Of a DNA stretch of 64,000 nucleotides, positions 22,352-35,900 are shown in pieces. The position numbers were made by a program, and so were the translations under genes. Origin of the DNA: Sarcocystis neurona (Eukaryota; Apicomplexa; Conoidasida; Eucoccidiorida; Sarcocystidae). The DNA is taken from the NCBI GenBank assembly GCA_000727475.1, contig KL647293.1, forward strand, positions 659,216 to 723,215, given 5' to 3'. The first letter of the stretch is position 1, and each line of letters begins with the position of its first letter. The notes under the pieces were generated by a model, which saw only the letters and a list, made by a program, of their open reading frames with translations, had not been told where the DNA came from and searched no databases.

Positions 22352-25295
22352 AATTGCCAGAAGTCAGCTCATGTGTCACTCTTCGACCGTTGGGCCTGTG
22401 CGATTCAGCTGGAAGGGGAACGCAATTGCTCAGGGAGGCTGCCCGCTGCTGTGCCGGCCCCCTGCTGCTGGTTTTGCTGCCACCTTTCCTGCAGCGACGG
22501 CTTCGGCAGCCGCTGCTCTGCATGCGACTCTCCCCTGCCAGGATGCGAAGCGGCGGTTCTCGCTGCTGGTCGTCGGCTCTGCCGACATCTCCCGACTCCT
22601 TTGTGTGATTTGGTGCTGCGCTAGCTCGTCTACACGTTGCTGGTGCTGCAGCTGTACTCCGGCCACGTGCATTTGTCGTGCTGCTGTTGCAACGGCTCTC
22701 CGTGTGCACCTGTGTTGGGCGGTAGACGGTAGCTGCTTCAGCTGCCGCGGGAGCTTCTCTTTGTGTGGATGCGTGTGCTGTTGGTGTGCTCCTTGTTTAC
22801 CGGTGCTGGCCCTGCTGCATCTGCAGCAGCAACTGGGTAGCGCAAGTGTGTAGGTACACGCGAGGCAGAAAAACAGTGATGAATTTTTCCAAAATGCTCC
22901 GCTGGCTTCACGCAACTGGTAAAACGCTCTCCTACGCAGAATAGAAGACTTGTTTCGCGGGAACTGCAACTCTGCCTCTTTCCGGAGGTATAAAGTGACT
23001 GTACAGAGGAGAGGCTGTCTTTCTTCTCGATTCCTTAAGTAGCGATGAAGCAGCCGTTTTCTCTGTGTGAAGGAAAGATTTGTTGCTAAGTCAGTGGCTT
23101 TGCTGAAAAGAGTTCGCGTCACGAACGAATCCCCTTTGGAAGGACCAATGATCTACTACACGCTCTCACGTGTGTGACGACCGCATGCAGCAACCAGGGA
23201 AGTGTATATACACTCGAAGTAACCCACTGTTTACAGGTAGCCGTTTTTTGTACACACGGAAGAGTACGCCTTACATGCATACACCTCCACAGCCTTGGGG
23301 CGCGCACACGTATGTATACACATTCGAGCTTGTGCCGGCGGTGCATGCTCGCTTCCAGTGTGGACAGACACACATTTTGTGTACATATATATATATATGT
23401 AGGGTGGCCTACGTGTGCATATATATATATATACACATGTATATCTTTGTGGGATGTCCCGGACGACGAAATCAAATTCTTGATCGACCGGATGGTTGGT
23501 CTGCTGTGGAAGCCGCGAGAAAAGCTACGTTCTCGCTCAAGAAAGGGTAGCGGCGAGAGTGCGGCGGTTGCTTTTCCCGTGCACCTGTGTCTACGCGGTC
23601 TACGCGCGACACGTAGGAAGTTGCAGGAGTTCCCGGAAATAGTTTCATTTTGTGTGTCTCTTCATACGCACACTGAGCCACGCCGGGGAGGTATTTCTAG
23701 ATATACATATATATATATATATAAATAGATCTGTGTAGGAGTCTTTACGTACGTACTTTCACATATATACCTGTTAGACAGAGACACACGGACACGCGTG
23801 TATGGCATACACAGAAATACACGTGTGCACCTCTATACGTAGGTGTATTCGTATGTGTATATACGTGTACACGGGTGTTTTCTCATTCCATGAGCTACAC
23901 TCGTGAAATCCAGAGAAGCGTTTCTCGTGTCCATGAGGAACGCACTGGTGACTGTCGTCGAAATCTCGGGCGAGTCTAGGAGGAGGTACACGTGCACAGG
24001 TGTTCCGACGACGCGAAGCGGCAGGTGACCAAGGGTCGAGCTCGTGCCCTACTGCGCCTTTGGCTATACATATATGTATATATATATATATACATATATT
24101 AGTCTAAGTCGTTTTGCTTCTCTAGTTTACTATACGTCCATCTTTGTGTATGTATTCCTCTGATGTCTGCTAGAATGTTTGCTGTGTTGTGCGCGCGCGA
24201 GCCACTGGTTCGAATCGTTTACATATATAAACATGTGAAAAAGAGAATGGAAAGGAGCGCTGAGGGAGGGAGAGAGAGAGGTCTGTGTACAATGATCTGG
24301 TATACCAAGACGTGGTCGACCCGCCTGAGCAGAACCCGCAGAGGTTCAACAGCAAAAGTTTTTGTCGCCTGTCGACGGGGCGCGGCTTCTGCAGCCTGTA
24401 GGTGCACGTGCCGTAAACAAGTGCCTGGTTCACGCTGCTTGCAGCTGCAAAGAATTGGCGCAGTTCTGATGCAGCGCATGCCGTAATAATGGCGGTGTCG
24501 CTGCGAAGAGCACGACGAAGCGAAGCGTCCCTCGTGAACATTTCGGGAAAATCCTCTTAGTGTCGAAAGAGTGCTTGCTTAGAAATGTAAGAAAAGCGTA
24601 CGTGTAAGTGTGTAGAGGCCTGTCAGGTACTCTGGAGGCGGGTAGCTGCTGGCTTCCCCGCGCTGCTGCTGTTGGTGCTTTATATTAGCAAGAAGAGGTG
24701 AGCGTTCCTAAGGATAAAGAGTTGACAGGTCTTTTAGCCAGCAGCAGCAGCAACCCGAGGAAGATCACTGGCAGACACCGGATATTATCCGCCGCATCTC
24801 CACCACCACGCCTGTGTGCCTCCGACGCAACGGCAACAGTGTCTCAGCAGCAGCAGCAGCAAAAGTCCGGGTGCGCGGTACTTTGTCATTTCTCACGCAC
24901 AAAAACGCCTTCGCATGCGTGTGAGAGGCGGACGGGCTGCTGCTGTGCTGTGCTGCATTATGATTCAACGCTGAGTCTCTCTTTGCCTTTTCTTCGCAAC
25001 CGACACGCTCAACACCATGTCACCGGCGAGACAGACACACAAGTGTGTGGATCACTACCTTGCCGACAGGTTTGTTAGTAAATCTGTGTGCGGCAGGTAG
25101 GAAGCTTTCACGTGCCGTCTGTTGCTACGGTGTCGCTGAAGGGGCGAGGGTGACCACCAACGGTGTTCGGCTGCTGCTGCTGCTGCCCCTTCTCCTGTTG
25201 CTGTTGTTGTCTTCCTTTTTCCGTGTTCGCTGGTCCTGCTCGTACGTTCGCTGCTGCTAGTCCTCCTGCTACGTTCGCTGCTGCTGGTTCTGCTG
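22352..25295. other. intergenic region, no supported gene
   Basis: CTG-containing sequence (22430-22700) gives way to mixed sequence with TA microsatellites at about 23383-23440, 23695-23725 and 24065-24100, and CTG repeats again at 25165-25295. A minus frame at 22430-23122 and one at 24170-24541 have ordinary composition but no domain and no clear splice sites. I do not call them. Confidence 0.5.
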
Positions 25296-28200
25296 CTACG
25301 TTTGCTGCTGCTGGTCCTGCCTCGCTTGCTCTTGAAGCCTCTTCATTTGCACTTGCTGCAGCGCAGCAGCAAGACCCGCCGCAGGGCTACGCAGGGCACC
25401 GACGAGTCGCTGGGCCACTCGCCTCAGCCAGTCTGCAGCAGCAGCAGGTGGACAACAGCAGCCAGAGCAGCAACAGCAGCAAGGAGGGAAAGCGTGAGAC
25501 ATATACACATACATATACATACACAGAGACACACGTATTCATAGATACGACGAGAGTGAGAGATAGTTCAGCGTCCGCGCATAGGACAAGAAGTATGTAG
25601 CTGCAGCGAATGTTACCAGACTCGTGAGATATTTTCTTTTAAGAAGGCGACCTACGAGCTGCTTTCTGCATGAGGATCTTCCGGTTTGCTGCAGTTTTAC
25701 TGCGCACGAAGAGGCGGAGTTGCTCCGGCGTCAAGACGCTCCTTCCTATCATCGCCATTTTCACTTCTCCACCGCAGAGGGCGGCTTCCGTCTGATTCTG
25801 CTGCTGCTCCTTCCCTTGCCCGTGCTGCTGCTGCTGCTGTCGCAACGGTGGTGGCCAGAAGCCCAAGGCAGCAGCAACTTTGGGGTCGACGTGGGGCAGC
25901 AACTCTTCGTCATACCACTGGCTTTTATATTTGCGCAGGGGAGGGCCCTTGCGCTCTGCCTTTATTCGCACATCTGCAGCAATTTCCTCAAGGACGACCA
26001 GCAGCTGTCTCGCCACGGCAGACAGCAGCCGCTCAGTCCCTGGCAACGCCCTCACAAAAAAGTAGTAGTTCGAACCATGGGCGTGCTGCAGCAGGGCCTC
26101 GGCGTTGCTGCCCACCGCAGTGACTTCTCCTTCGGCCGCCGGGAACGTGGCCAGGGCTGCTGCTTCCCTCTCACGCGCAGTCCGCTGCGCCGCACGCATC
26201 GCCTCGATTTCTGAGCCAAATAAGTCTTCCCAGCTTTCCACTTCTAGGTATGGGAACTCCACTGCTGACACGTCGGCCGGCACTTCTTCTTCCTTCCTTT
26301 TCTTCTCCTCCTTGTGAGTCTTCTTCTTCGCTTCTTCTTCTGCTCTTGCGCTTCTGCTCCCTCCCCCTGTTCCTCCCCCTGCTGCTGCTGCTCGTGTGCT
26401 GACTGTCTCTTCTTCTTCTTCTTCTTTTCCCTCTTCCTCTTCCTCCTCCCACTGCGTCCAGACTCCCCCAGGCCCAGCGCCGATCTTCAGGTGCTGATAG
26501 CGAGGATCGTCCCTCCATACTGCAGAACGTAGCTTGCGAAGCAGCTGCGCTTGCACCTTCGCTTCGACAGCGGCAGCCTCCGCAGCTTCCTCTTCCGCAG
26601 CTGCTGCCGTAGCCGGGTCCTCTGCGCGGCTGCTGCTCTTCTTACCCCACAGATCAATCCCGTGCTGTCGCGCCTTTACTCTCAGTTCCTCCTCATGTGT
26701 TATGAAGAAATCTTTTCCTCGATAGATAGCTTCTACCACCGGCGCCCACCTACCGCTGCTGCTGCTCTCATCCGCAATCCTGCTGTTCGCACTGCTGCTG
26801 CTGTCGTCGCCGCTAGTCCCAGATCCGCTAGTGCTGCGGCTCTGGTTCTCCCTGTTGTTGTGTCTGCTCTCGCTGCTGCTGCTCGTGTCGCTCCTGCTAC
26901 CACCGCTTACGCCTGTGCTGCTCCTCTCCTGCTTGCCGCCGCTGCTGCCATCTACTCTGCTGTTGCCGCTGCTGCTTCTTCCCACATCTCTTTGGCCATA
27001 CGTACTTGCCTCGCTCCTGTCCCCACTTCCGGCTGCCGTGCTGCTCGCACTGCTGCTGCTGCTGCTCGCACTGCTGCTGCTGCTGCTTCCGCTGCTACTG
27101 CTGTTCCCGCTGCTGCTGCTGCTTCGCCTCTGAATGACCCGCTGCAGCGCTACTCTGAACAAGGCATTCGGGGCAAGCACGAGCTTGTAGCCTTTGTAGA
27201 AGCCAGCAAGGGCAAGTTTCCTTACGATTTGCCACTGCTGTCGTGGGTCAATGCCCGTCGCTGAAAATTGAATGACCATGACGCTGCTCTCCACTAGCTC
27301 CTCGAGCTGCTTCAACTTGCGCACCTTTGCTTCCCCGTATCGCCTGATCTCTGCTGCTACTGCGCTTTCCTCTGCTGCTGCCGTTGTTGTTGCGGGACCA
27401 CCAGGAGCAGCGGGCGGGGAGCTCTCTCTTCCCTTGCGGCCAATTTTGCTCCTCGCGCCCTGCTGCTGCACTACGTAATCTTCGAGGAAGACACGCTCGA
27501 GTCGTTCAACTCTTTTCTGCAGAAACTCCTTCCTTCGCATAGCCCGCTGCACTTGAATCTGGTGCCGCTGCTTCCGCTGCTGCAGCACTAAAGCGGCGCG
27601 CGCGCGTGCCACACGTCTCTGCCTTTCTCTCTCCTTTTCTCTTGCCTGCTGCAGCAACTTCAAGTCCTCTTCCTCTCTCACGTTCGCCGGTGCTGCAGTT
27701 CTTCCATCATCGCTTTTATCTGTGCCCCTGCTGCGTCTCCTTTGCTGTGCTGCTGCTGCCGCTGTTGCTGCTGCTGCCGGACGACACGCTGCACCGGTCG
27801 CTTCTTCAAAAGAAAACGGCTCAGCTGCTCCTCCCGACGCAGGGACATCGCACTTCCCCCACCCCGGCAGCAGCGCTGGTCGGCTGCCGACGCTGCGGCT
27901 CGAAGCGAAGTTCCCCCTAATTGCGGCAGCGGCGGCAGGGATACGGACTCCCGCTGCAGACGTGCGGACACGGCCGGCAGCAGCAAATGGGCAGAACGCT
28001 ACACGGCAGCATCGCCTGCATGCAGCAGCCGCAGCAGCAAAAACCGGAGCATCTGAAGCTGCCCACCTATATGGAGCAGCAAAAAATCGACAGCAGCTTA
28101 AGGCTGCCCGCGTAGCCGCAGACTCAGCAGCTCCACTGACACCGGCAGCAAGCGGTGCCGCTGGAGCACCAGAGGAAAGTCCTTTTCCGCCCAAACAAGG

Positions 28201-29088
28201 TGAGACAGTCCGGGGGGAGACAGCCAGAAAACCAGCCTTTCTTTGAAACTTCTCCTTGGCATTACGAGCGGCGCGGACTGTAGCAGCAGGCACATCCCTG
28301 ACGGCAGTGGCCGTACCAACCGCAGCAGCAGCAGCAATAGCAGGAGTACTAGCCTGAGCGTGAGCATTTGTAGCAGTCTTGGCAGAACTAGCAGTACGTA
28401 TGTCTTGGAAGGCTGCTGCATGTTTAGCTCTTGCCGGCCTTGCGCATGCAGCCGTTGCTGTTGCAGGTACAGTTACTGCAGTCGCAGCTTCTCCTGTGCA
28501 CCTTGCTGCTGCTTGTCGTCCGACGGTTTCTCCTCCTATATCTGACACAAGAACCGCCTTTTCTTTCCCTCGAAATGCTGCTGCTGCTGTGCCTACTCCT
28601 TTCCTTCTCCACTCTCCTGCTGCTGTGGAGCTTCCACCTGCCGCTGCTGCTTCTCCCCCTCCTCGTCGTCCACCCGACGCGGGAGCTGCTGGCGCAGCAT
28701 GTGCATTTGTCGTCGCTGCTCCCAGGACTGCCGCTTTTCCTGCGGGCGGTAGGACACCGGTTGCTGCCTCAGGAGTCGCCGTTGCTGTTGCCCTGCAGCC
28801 CGCTGCTGCTGGTGCTGGTGCTGCTGCGGCCCGGCAACCTGCTGCTGCGACGAAGGAACCACGTGCTCGTGTTGTCGCTGCCGACACACGACCTGCCGTC
28901 ACTTCCCATGCGGCTGCTGCTGTTGCGCTGCCCTCGTTCGCTGCTGCTCTTTTCCACAAGCCTGCTGCTGCAGTATAATTAAAAGATGGTTGCAGCTGCA
29001 GTCTTGGACACGCACACTGTGCGGCGAGGCAAGCCGTCAGGTGTAGCAGAAAAGTGAAGAAGAGAGGAGATAAAATAGGCCGTCCCAT
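25296..29088 (-). CDS. uL10 (rplJ-type): bacterial-type ribosomal protein uL10, probable apicoplast precursor, two exons
   Basis: uL10 forms the base of the large-subunit stalk that holds L7/L12. Exon 1 (25656-29088) ends in phase 1 at donor C|GTAGGT. Exon 2 (25296-25432) follows CTGCTGCAG and restores the frame, giving about 1,189 residues. The first ATG (29088) starts a clear signal peptide, MGRPILSPLFFTFLLHL...CLA, then a long Ala-rich region, as in apicoplast leaders. The conserved core is split. About residues 575-655 hold KLKQLEELVESSVMVIQFSA and KLVLAPNALFRVAL, which match the uL10 N-terminal fold (K..+L...+..S..+.+ / KVVKNTLLRRAL). GKDFFITHEEELRVKA follows a poly-Ser insertion, then LTPEQLRLFVRSKTAANRKILMQKAA, and exon 2 gives RLVGALRSPAAGLAAALQQV, matching the uL10 end (LVGLLQAPAAQLAGVLQAL). 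Bacterial uL10 is about 170 residues, so most of this chain is insertion or leader. Mitochondrial targeting is the alternative. Confidence 0.75.
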
Positions 29089-29900
29089 CACTTTCTGCCG
29101 GTGCTGCTGCTTTATTTTCCTTTCGAACAACTTCTCCCATTTCTGCTGTCAAGCAGGCTTCAAGAAGCAGCAGCAGCGAGCAGCGTAGCAGCAACCGCTA
29201 CACCAGCCCTCAGCAGTCTCTGGTGCACGCCCTCTGCTTCTTCTGCCACAGCCGTTGGACAGCTACTGCGCTCCGCTTCGCTGTTGTCGCTGCGCTTGCT
29301 TCTCGCGCTGTTGCTGCTTGCCGCTAAACAGCAGTCTGTGCTGCTGCGGCAGCTCTCTGCCGTTGCCGCAGCCCTCATGATACTTCTTCCTGCAGCAGCT
29401 ACGCGCAGGATCTGCAGCGGAAATTCTCAACGACGCTGCTCTGCTGCGCTTGACTGCCCCTGCTGCTGCTGCGACGGCTGGGCTTCCTCTCTGCTGGCAC
29501 GCCTGCTGCTAAGCTTTTGCTGCTGCTGCTGCTGCTGCCAGGGCTTTCGCTGCTGGTGTGCCTGTCTGCTGCTGCTGCTGCGCTCTTGTGTGGTGCTGCT
29601 GCTGTAGGTGTGTTGTCGGCTTCTGCGGTGCTTCGGCCGCTCTCTTTGCTGCTGCGGCTGCTGTCTGTGGGCTGCCGGGTCTCCCGCGCGATTTGCTGCT
29701 GCGCAGAGACGCTACGAACGGCGAAGAGCAGCAGCAGCAGCCCCACGAACACCAACAGCAGCAGCTCCAGCCACCTCCACAGCAGCACCAGCACGCCAGA
29801 TCGCAGCACTAGCAGCAAAAGCAGCCAAAGCAGCAGCGGTAGCCCACACCAGAAGGGCGAGGAGAAAGCAGCAGCACGAGGGAAGTCCGTTTAGGCCATG
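29089..29900. other. CTG-rich upstream region, no gene resolved
   Basis: CTG repeats continue on the plus strand. A minus frame at 29399-29818 reads as a hydrophobic Leu-rich start followed by a Ser/Ala/Arg-rich tail, but it begins at TTG and the Leu run is simply CTG repeat. It could be an upstream exon or promoter-side sequence of the uL10 gene. Confidence 0.4.
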
Positions 29901-32900
29901 TGTGTGGTTTCCTTTCTATCAAAACAGGGGACGCTCTGTTGAACTAGTTCTTTCTACTGGATAAATTTTCTCTAGCCAGCATCCTTCACGAAGAAAGAAC
30001 AGAAATAGTACTGACTATAGGAGAGGAAGAAAACTGGGAAAGGTGCCTCAGCAGGGGAAGTAGAAATCAACAACCGCCTCATAAACCCGAGTCACTCTGA
30101 CGCGCCTTCGTATGTGCAAATGTACAAGGAGATACGACAAGCAATTATATGCACATATTGACGTTCTTCTGAGCACCTACACAAGCGTACAATACACATA
30201 TACATGTATATCTACGTGTATGGTGAGCTATATAAATATATGTGCATGTAGGTGCGTCAATATGGAAGAACTCTAGCGATAGCGTTTAAATAGCAAGCAA
30301 ACGAATGGTACCTGAGAAAGTTGTGAAGAGCGAGGGATAGGAGGAAAGTCTGACGCACAAGCAGCTGGAGACAAAGAGGAGGAGTCTTTATTACTGACAG
30401 TGAGGAAATGAACACCGTCTCTTTGAAGAAAAGATGAGAGTATGGGGATGCTGGGATATCCAGGTCCGGAAGAAATGGAAGAGGCGAAGACTGCGCGAGA
30501 CACGAGACATCAAAAAGAAGTCTCGAAATGAAGCCGGGACGAAGAAGGAAGAGGATAAAATGTGAAAAAAGAGGGGAAACGTGGAGGTTCCCGAAGACGT
30601 AAATCTTTCCTGCACAAAAGGCGAAGGCAGGCAAGCAACAGGAGGCGAACGCCAGTAGAGCACAGTGAGAGGACTACTTCTTCCGAGCAAACATGGAAAG
30701 AAGAAGTAAAGAAAAACAGGGGATTCATAGCGACGGAGGAAGGGGAATTCTTGAAAGCACGGCAGGGAGAGCAGACAAGGTGCAGGATAGATGTCAGGAA
30801 GAACGCAGGGAGAAGCTGACTCTTGGAGAAAGCTGCAGAGTTTTCCGCGCCGGTGGAAGGCCGCGGAAGTGCACAACTAGAAGGCAGCATAAGGTGTAGG
30901 AGACAGAATGAGCTTCACAGTGAAGGACGTAAAAATAACCCTCCACGAGCCGCAAGGAGCTGAAATGAGGAAGACGGCGCTACACTTTCTCTCACGAAGA
31001 TCAGGACGGCGACACACTTCTTTTGGCTAACGTTTAATGAAGAGGAGACCAGGAACGAAGTCTACCCGGAAGAAGGGAAAAGTAAAAAGTGGTGTACGGA
31101 AGAAAATCCGTGGAAAATGTTGTCGAAGAAGAGACACAGAACGGATAAGGCGCAGAGGAGAAGACGAGCGAGAAAAGGATCAGAAGGAGAAGAAGACAAG
31201 AAGATAGCTTTGAAGGTGAGAGACAGGAAAAAGCAAAAGCAGGAAGTAGACAGAGACGACAAAGAGAACCACACGAAGTCGTCATCGATGATGCAGGTAG
31301 GACACAGGGAAGGAGGAGAGAACGAATGGAGAGAAAAAAGGAGGACAACATAGACAGGAAGAGGAACAGAAGAGATAAAGCTAAAAATGCTTCCAAAGTG
31401 TGTGTATGTGTAGACTGCAACAAGCTGCCGACGCCGTTACCGGCTCGACATGCATCAGTACTACATACACACACCAAGGAAAAAAAGAGACCTAGTGGGG
31501 ATGGATGCCTTTGGCCGGCTGAGAGGGGGAACCAACAAGAACATACTGCAAAAAGAGGCAGAAGTACACGCACAGAGAAAGAAAAAAATATTCGAAGTTC
31601 TGCCGCAGGTGGAAAAATCGCATCACTTCGATAACTGCGGCGGTCAGCTGTATGTTGCTTGCGTAGCACCGTATGAGTGCGTGTGTCTGGGCCTGTGCGT
31701 GTGTGTGTACGTGTCTGCGTGTCTGCGTGTGCATTTATATTATCTTTGTCGTTGAAGACGCTTGTGCGAGTTTGTGAGGTCCTCCAGTTTGCCAGTGCTG
31801 GCTTTCATATGATTCCGTATGCCTGGACCTAAAGACGTCGACAATTATGTCGGAAAGATTGCATGTTTGCGAGTTTATGCATGCACAGAGCAACAGGCCA
31901 AAAGTGTGCGCGTCTCCTGTGTGTCTGCGCATGTATTCACCTTCGTGTACATTCGTCTGGATGTGTGCTTATACTCTGCGCTGGTGTGCCTCTATATGTT
32001 TATGGTCTGAGTGCCAGCGTTTCTACTCGTTTCGTGCACTAACGTACACACACAAAACCACGTAAAAACGTGCCTACTTGTATTCATGGCTGTACGGCCG
32101 ACTGCCTGCGTTCGCCCTTATATGTAAACTGTGTGTTTGGCTGGAAGCGTGGATGAGCACGTATTTGTGTGTATTTGTTTATACTTCTAATACATATATA
32201 TATGTATATATATATGGTTGCGGGTGTGCGTGTGTACGAGTGAATGCCACTATAGACACCAAATTGTACTCGTTTGTCTGCGTGGATACACAGTGATGTG
32301 CAAGGGAATTGGAGTACGTGTTGTTATTTCTGTGTGCGTAGGTTTCTCACATTTGTATTCGTGCATACTTCTAAACGTGCGCAGCCAGTACTTACCTGCT
32401 TTTACGTGGGTTCACTCCGGTGCAAACACTCAGGTACTTTCACCGTGAGTGCTTATTCGTTTGTGTCTGGGTATTTTTTATGTCTGCGCCCCCACACTTA
32501 TGTGATTTACGCGCTTCTTGTGTGTGCACTGTTCGTAAGTATTTGTCTGTACACGCGGTTGTTTGTGTCGACGAGTTTTGGCGTTCGTGTTTGACTTTGG
32601 TAAGTACCTCTATTGTTGTAGAGTTCTCCGATCTCAGAGAGTTCAATCACGTATCGAGGGCTTAGCGTCAGCTTTGGTGCGAATACAAAATGAGTACGGA
32701 GATATCCCCGAAGAAATTCATTGAGTTGACTGTCTCGCACTCACACTCCGCGGACGCATCACGTCCACGTTGTTGCAAGCCCCTGGCGTCGTTCCTTCCA
32801 TATTGTGCAGAGCTTAGCGCAAGTTAAAGTATATTTCATTTCGGGTACCCCATTGTATGCGAGTATCGAAGCAAACGTATGTATTTTTCTTCAGAGAATC

Positions 32901-35900
32901 TGCATCCTCCGGAGTCCGTAGGCGTAACGCTTCTACACGCAGGCGGTGAAGTCGTGTGTAACCTTGGCAGGACGGCATCGCATAGCTGTTAGCGTTTATT
33001 TTTGGTTTCAGCGAGGCACGCAAATGGGGTGCTGTGCCCGCCTCTACATATAGATATATACATATATATGTTGTGAACATGGTGCAGACGAGGCGGTACG
33101 ATACTCTGAAGCCACGTGCACGGTTCCACACTATAAAGTGCATTTTGTGTTACGCTACGTGCAGACTTCAAGTATTTGCAAGTTGAGCGTCCTTGGCATT
33201 TCGTATACGTGTACACAATCGTATCTCATGTGGTCGTGCTCCGGGGTGTTCGTTACTGTGAGGGCTCTAGGAAACATGCACACATTCAGCATATTTTCAA
33301 ACAGAATAACAAGGCGATGTGTCCAAGATTCGTGCAATGAAACCTCTTTCCACACGGGCGGGGAAAAAGAACCAGCCCACAACACCTTGCAGGCGACTTC
33401 CCACTTGTGTACGTACTACTGACTTATAAGCGTGCGTCACAACTTACACATACACCAGAAACTATTCCAGAGAAATGGAGAGCCTGAGTCAGTCTTCTGT
33501 TAGTTAGCCGTGTCGACCGCTCGGAGTCTAGTGCAGATTTCTATTGAACAGGAACTGACAGTCTGTTTCACTTCTGCATGTTCCGGCGCTGGAAAACCTG
33601 TGCAAATCTACCTCGTTTAACGCTGACCTATGAAGCGCTGAAGCTTTCAGTAGTCTTCCTCGACCTTGGCAACTGCAGGTCACTTGCACAGATAAGCCAG
33701 ACTACAACTGGATAACCCACCCACTGCGCCATCGCTACGAGAACTGCGCTGCTGCTGGGACTGTTGAACCACATCCGTATTCCAAGAAGTGCGCCTGGTG
33801 CCTGCAGGGCTCAAATGAAGCTGTGTCTTCTAATCATATCACGCATTACCACACCGGAACACGACTAATACTCCGGAAAGGTGCAACACCACACAACAGC
33901 ATTCAACGCCTGTTCTTTGACTGCATATCCGCGTCGGATTAACGCCACCGTACACACCTACACACATGTGACACAAGACAAACGGCGTACGTCGTTGGCT
34001 ACCTGATAATATATTTTGGCAAATGTGGTTTTGCGAACACGCATGCACAACATTAAACTGTGAGCCTCTCACTACGTTCGCTGGGCGACATACCCGTCTG
34101 TGCACACGTATAATAGTAGACAAAGTGTGCAGCAGTCGGCCACCCACATGGCATGTTTTACTCATACACGACCTCTCCGTATCTGAACATGTAGAAAGGG
34201 AAGTGCAGCATCCGCAACTGTGTATTTTGCTCCCTGCGGGTATTCGGTGAAGGTTGCCTCCTTGCTAATCTCTTCCAATCCAAGGGTCAGTCTTCCACTC
34301 CAGGGTCCGTTCTCTGCCTTCTCATAAGCTGTGCGAGGAGCGTAGTGTTGTATGACCGCCTTTAAGCATCAGACTGCGTGATCAAAATGAACGGAGCCCC
34401 CGTTCACGTGACCTCCTTTTGACTGCTACTGTGAATACGCGATCCTCTCCCTGCACCTGAGGAAAATATGGTTTCAACTGTTGCCTTCCAAAAGACGCAG
34501 TGTCCCCCTTTTTCAGCGCACTTCAAGGAGAGAGTGGAGGTACCCGGTTTCTACCTTTGGATGTATCATGAGGAAATCTACCCATCTTCCATTAGCTAGC
34601 CACCCAGCAAAGATATACCTCACAACGAAAACGACTCTAGCTCTCCACGGTAACGTCAAAGAAAAAGTAATCTGTTTGTTCAGTGACTCTGTTTCCAACG
34701 AAATGATAGTACGTCTTTATCGAGTGGCTAGCCAAACCGGAGGGTGTGCACTGTCTTGCAGGCCGCGACACTGCAGGCCTTCCCCGAGTCAAGTTTTTGT
34801 ATACTTCTCAGTGCTTTTCGTCGTTGCGCCTGGGTTCCCTCCCCGTCCTCTTTATGTTTGTGGATTCTTTTCACGTCTTCACACGATGCTGCTGCAAAAC
34901 TCCGTTTGCTCGTGCGACGACGGTGCGTTTCCTCCGTAACGTGACTCTATCGCAACGCCTTCGTGCAACGAGTGACTGTACACTGCACACACATCAGGTG
35001 GCGCCAGACAGATTGTTGGAAGCCACGTCATATTTTTCTTTATTGTGATAATCTGTGGGTTTCCTTGAACTGGTTTTGCCTGAGCTGCTTCTGCCTGTGT
35101 TTTCTTCCGGTCGAAACCACTCCTTGTTCCAAATAGCAGGTCACTGTGAGCATTGTACTATCGGTGCTCGTCTGTGGTAGCTGTTGTACCGTTCGTTTCT
35201 CGCATGATTTTCGTGCCAACACGAAACTGCGTGTCTGTGCCTCATTATCTTTTGCGTTTTAGTGCGGTACTTGCGCCATCTCTACTCCACCGTACCTCGA
35301 GGGAAGTGTGTATGCAGATACACGTACACCCCTCGCGATGCCCGCATGAATGTAATGTCGGGGATGCAAGCACCGTACGCTTTGTGCCCTCAATTCCGCT
35401 TTGACTACATATCCCCAACACTTCGTGAAAAACCCCCCGATCTTTACTCTATTTGGCCCCATTTCACGTCTCGCCCTGCCCTGTAGTACGTTTTGTGTAT
35501 CTTTTTCAACAACGTTTCGGTAGCTCACTGGCGTTCTAAGTACTCTGTTCTTTCGCGTGACAGGAGATCCCGCGCGAATGTGTGGCTAACTCTGAGATTT
35601 CCCAAGTTCTTCCTCTCTTCTATTCGGAAGGCAAACTCGGAGCGGTGGCACCGTGCTGCTCTTTTCGCTTCCTTGTTCTCTTTTTCAACCCCTACGCTTT
35701 GCACAACTCAGTCGCGTTAACTGCCTCTACAGGTCTTCAGCACGTGAGCCTAGATTGAAGCTATCCCTCATGTAGACTCCGTTGTGCCATGGTCGAAAGA
35801 CTTGTTTCAGCCCACCCCAGGGCGACTTTAGTAGGATATACACGACGCCCACCATGCTATTTTCTGTACGCACGTGGTGTGCTTTCCTCCTCAGATGTCG

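Noticed and set aside
24207..24216. GGTTCGAATC, a tRNA T-loop-like sequence
   Set aside because: No acceptor stem, D-arm or anticodon arm could be drawn from the flanks.
30257..30890. Overlapping minus-strand frames rich in Phe, Ser and Leu
   Set aside because: They lie opposite purine-rich sequence, overlap in several frames and lack domains or splice support.
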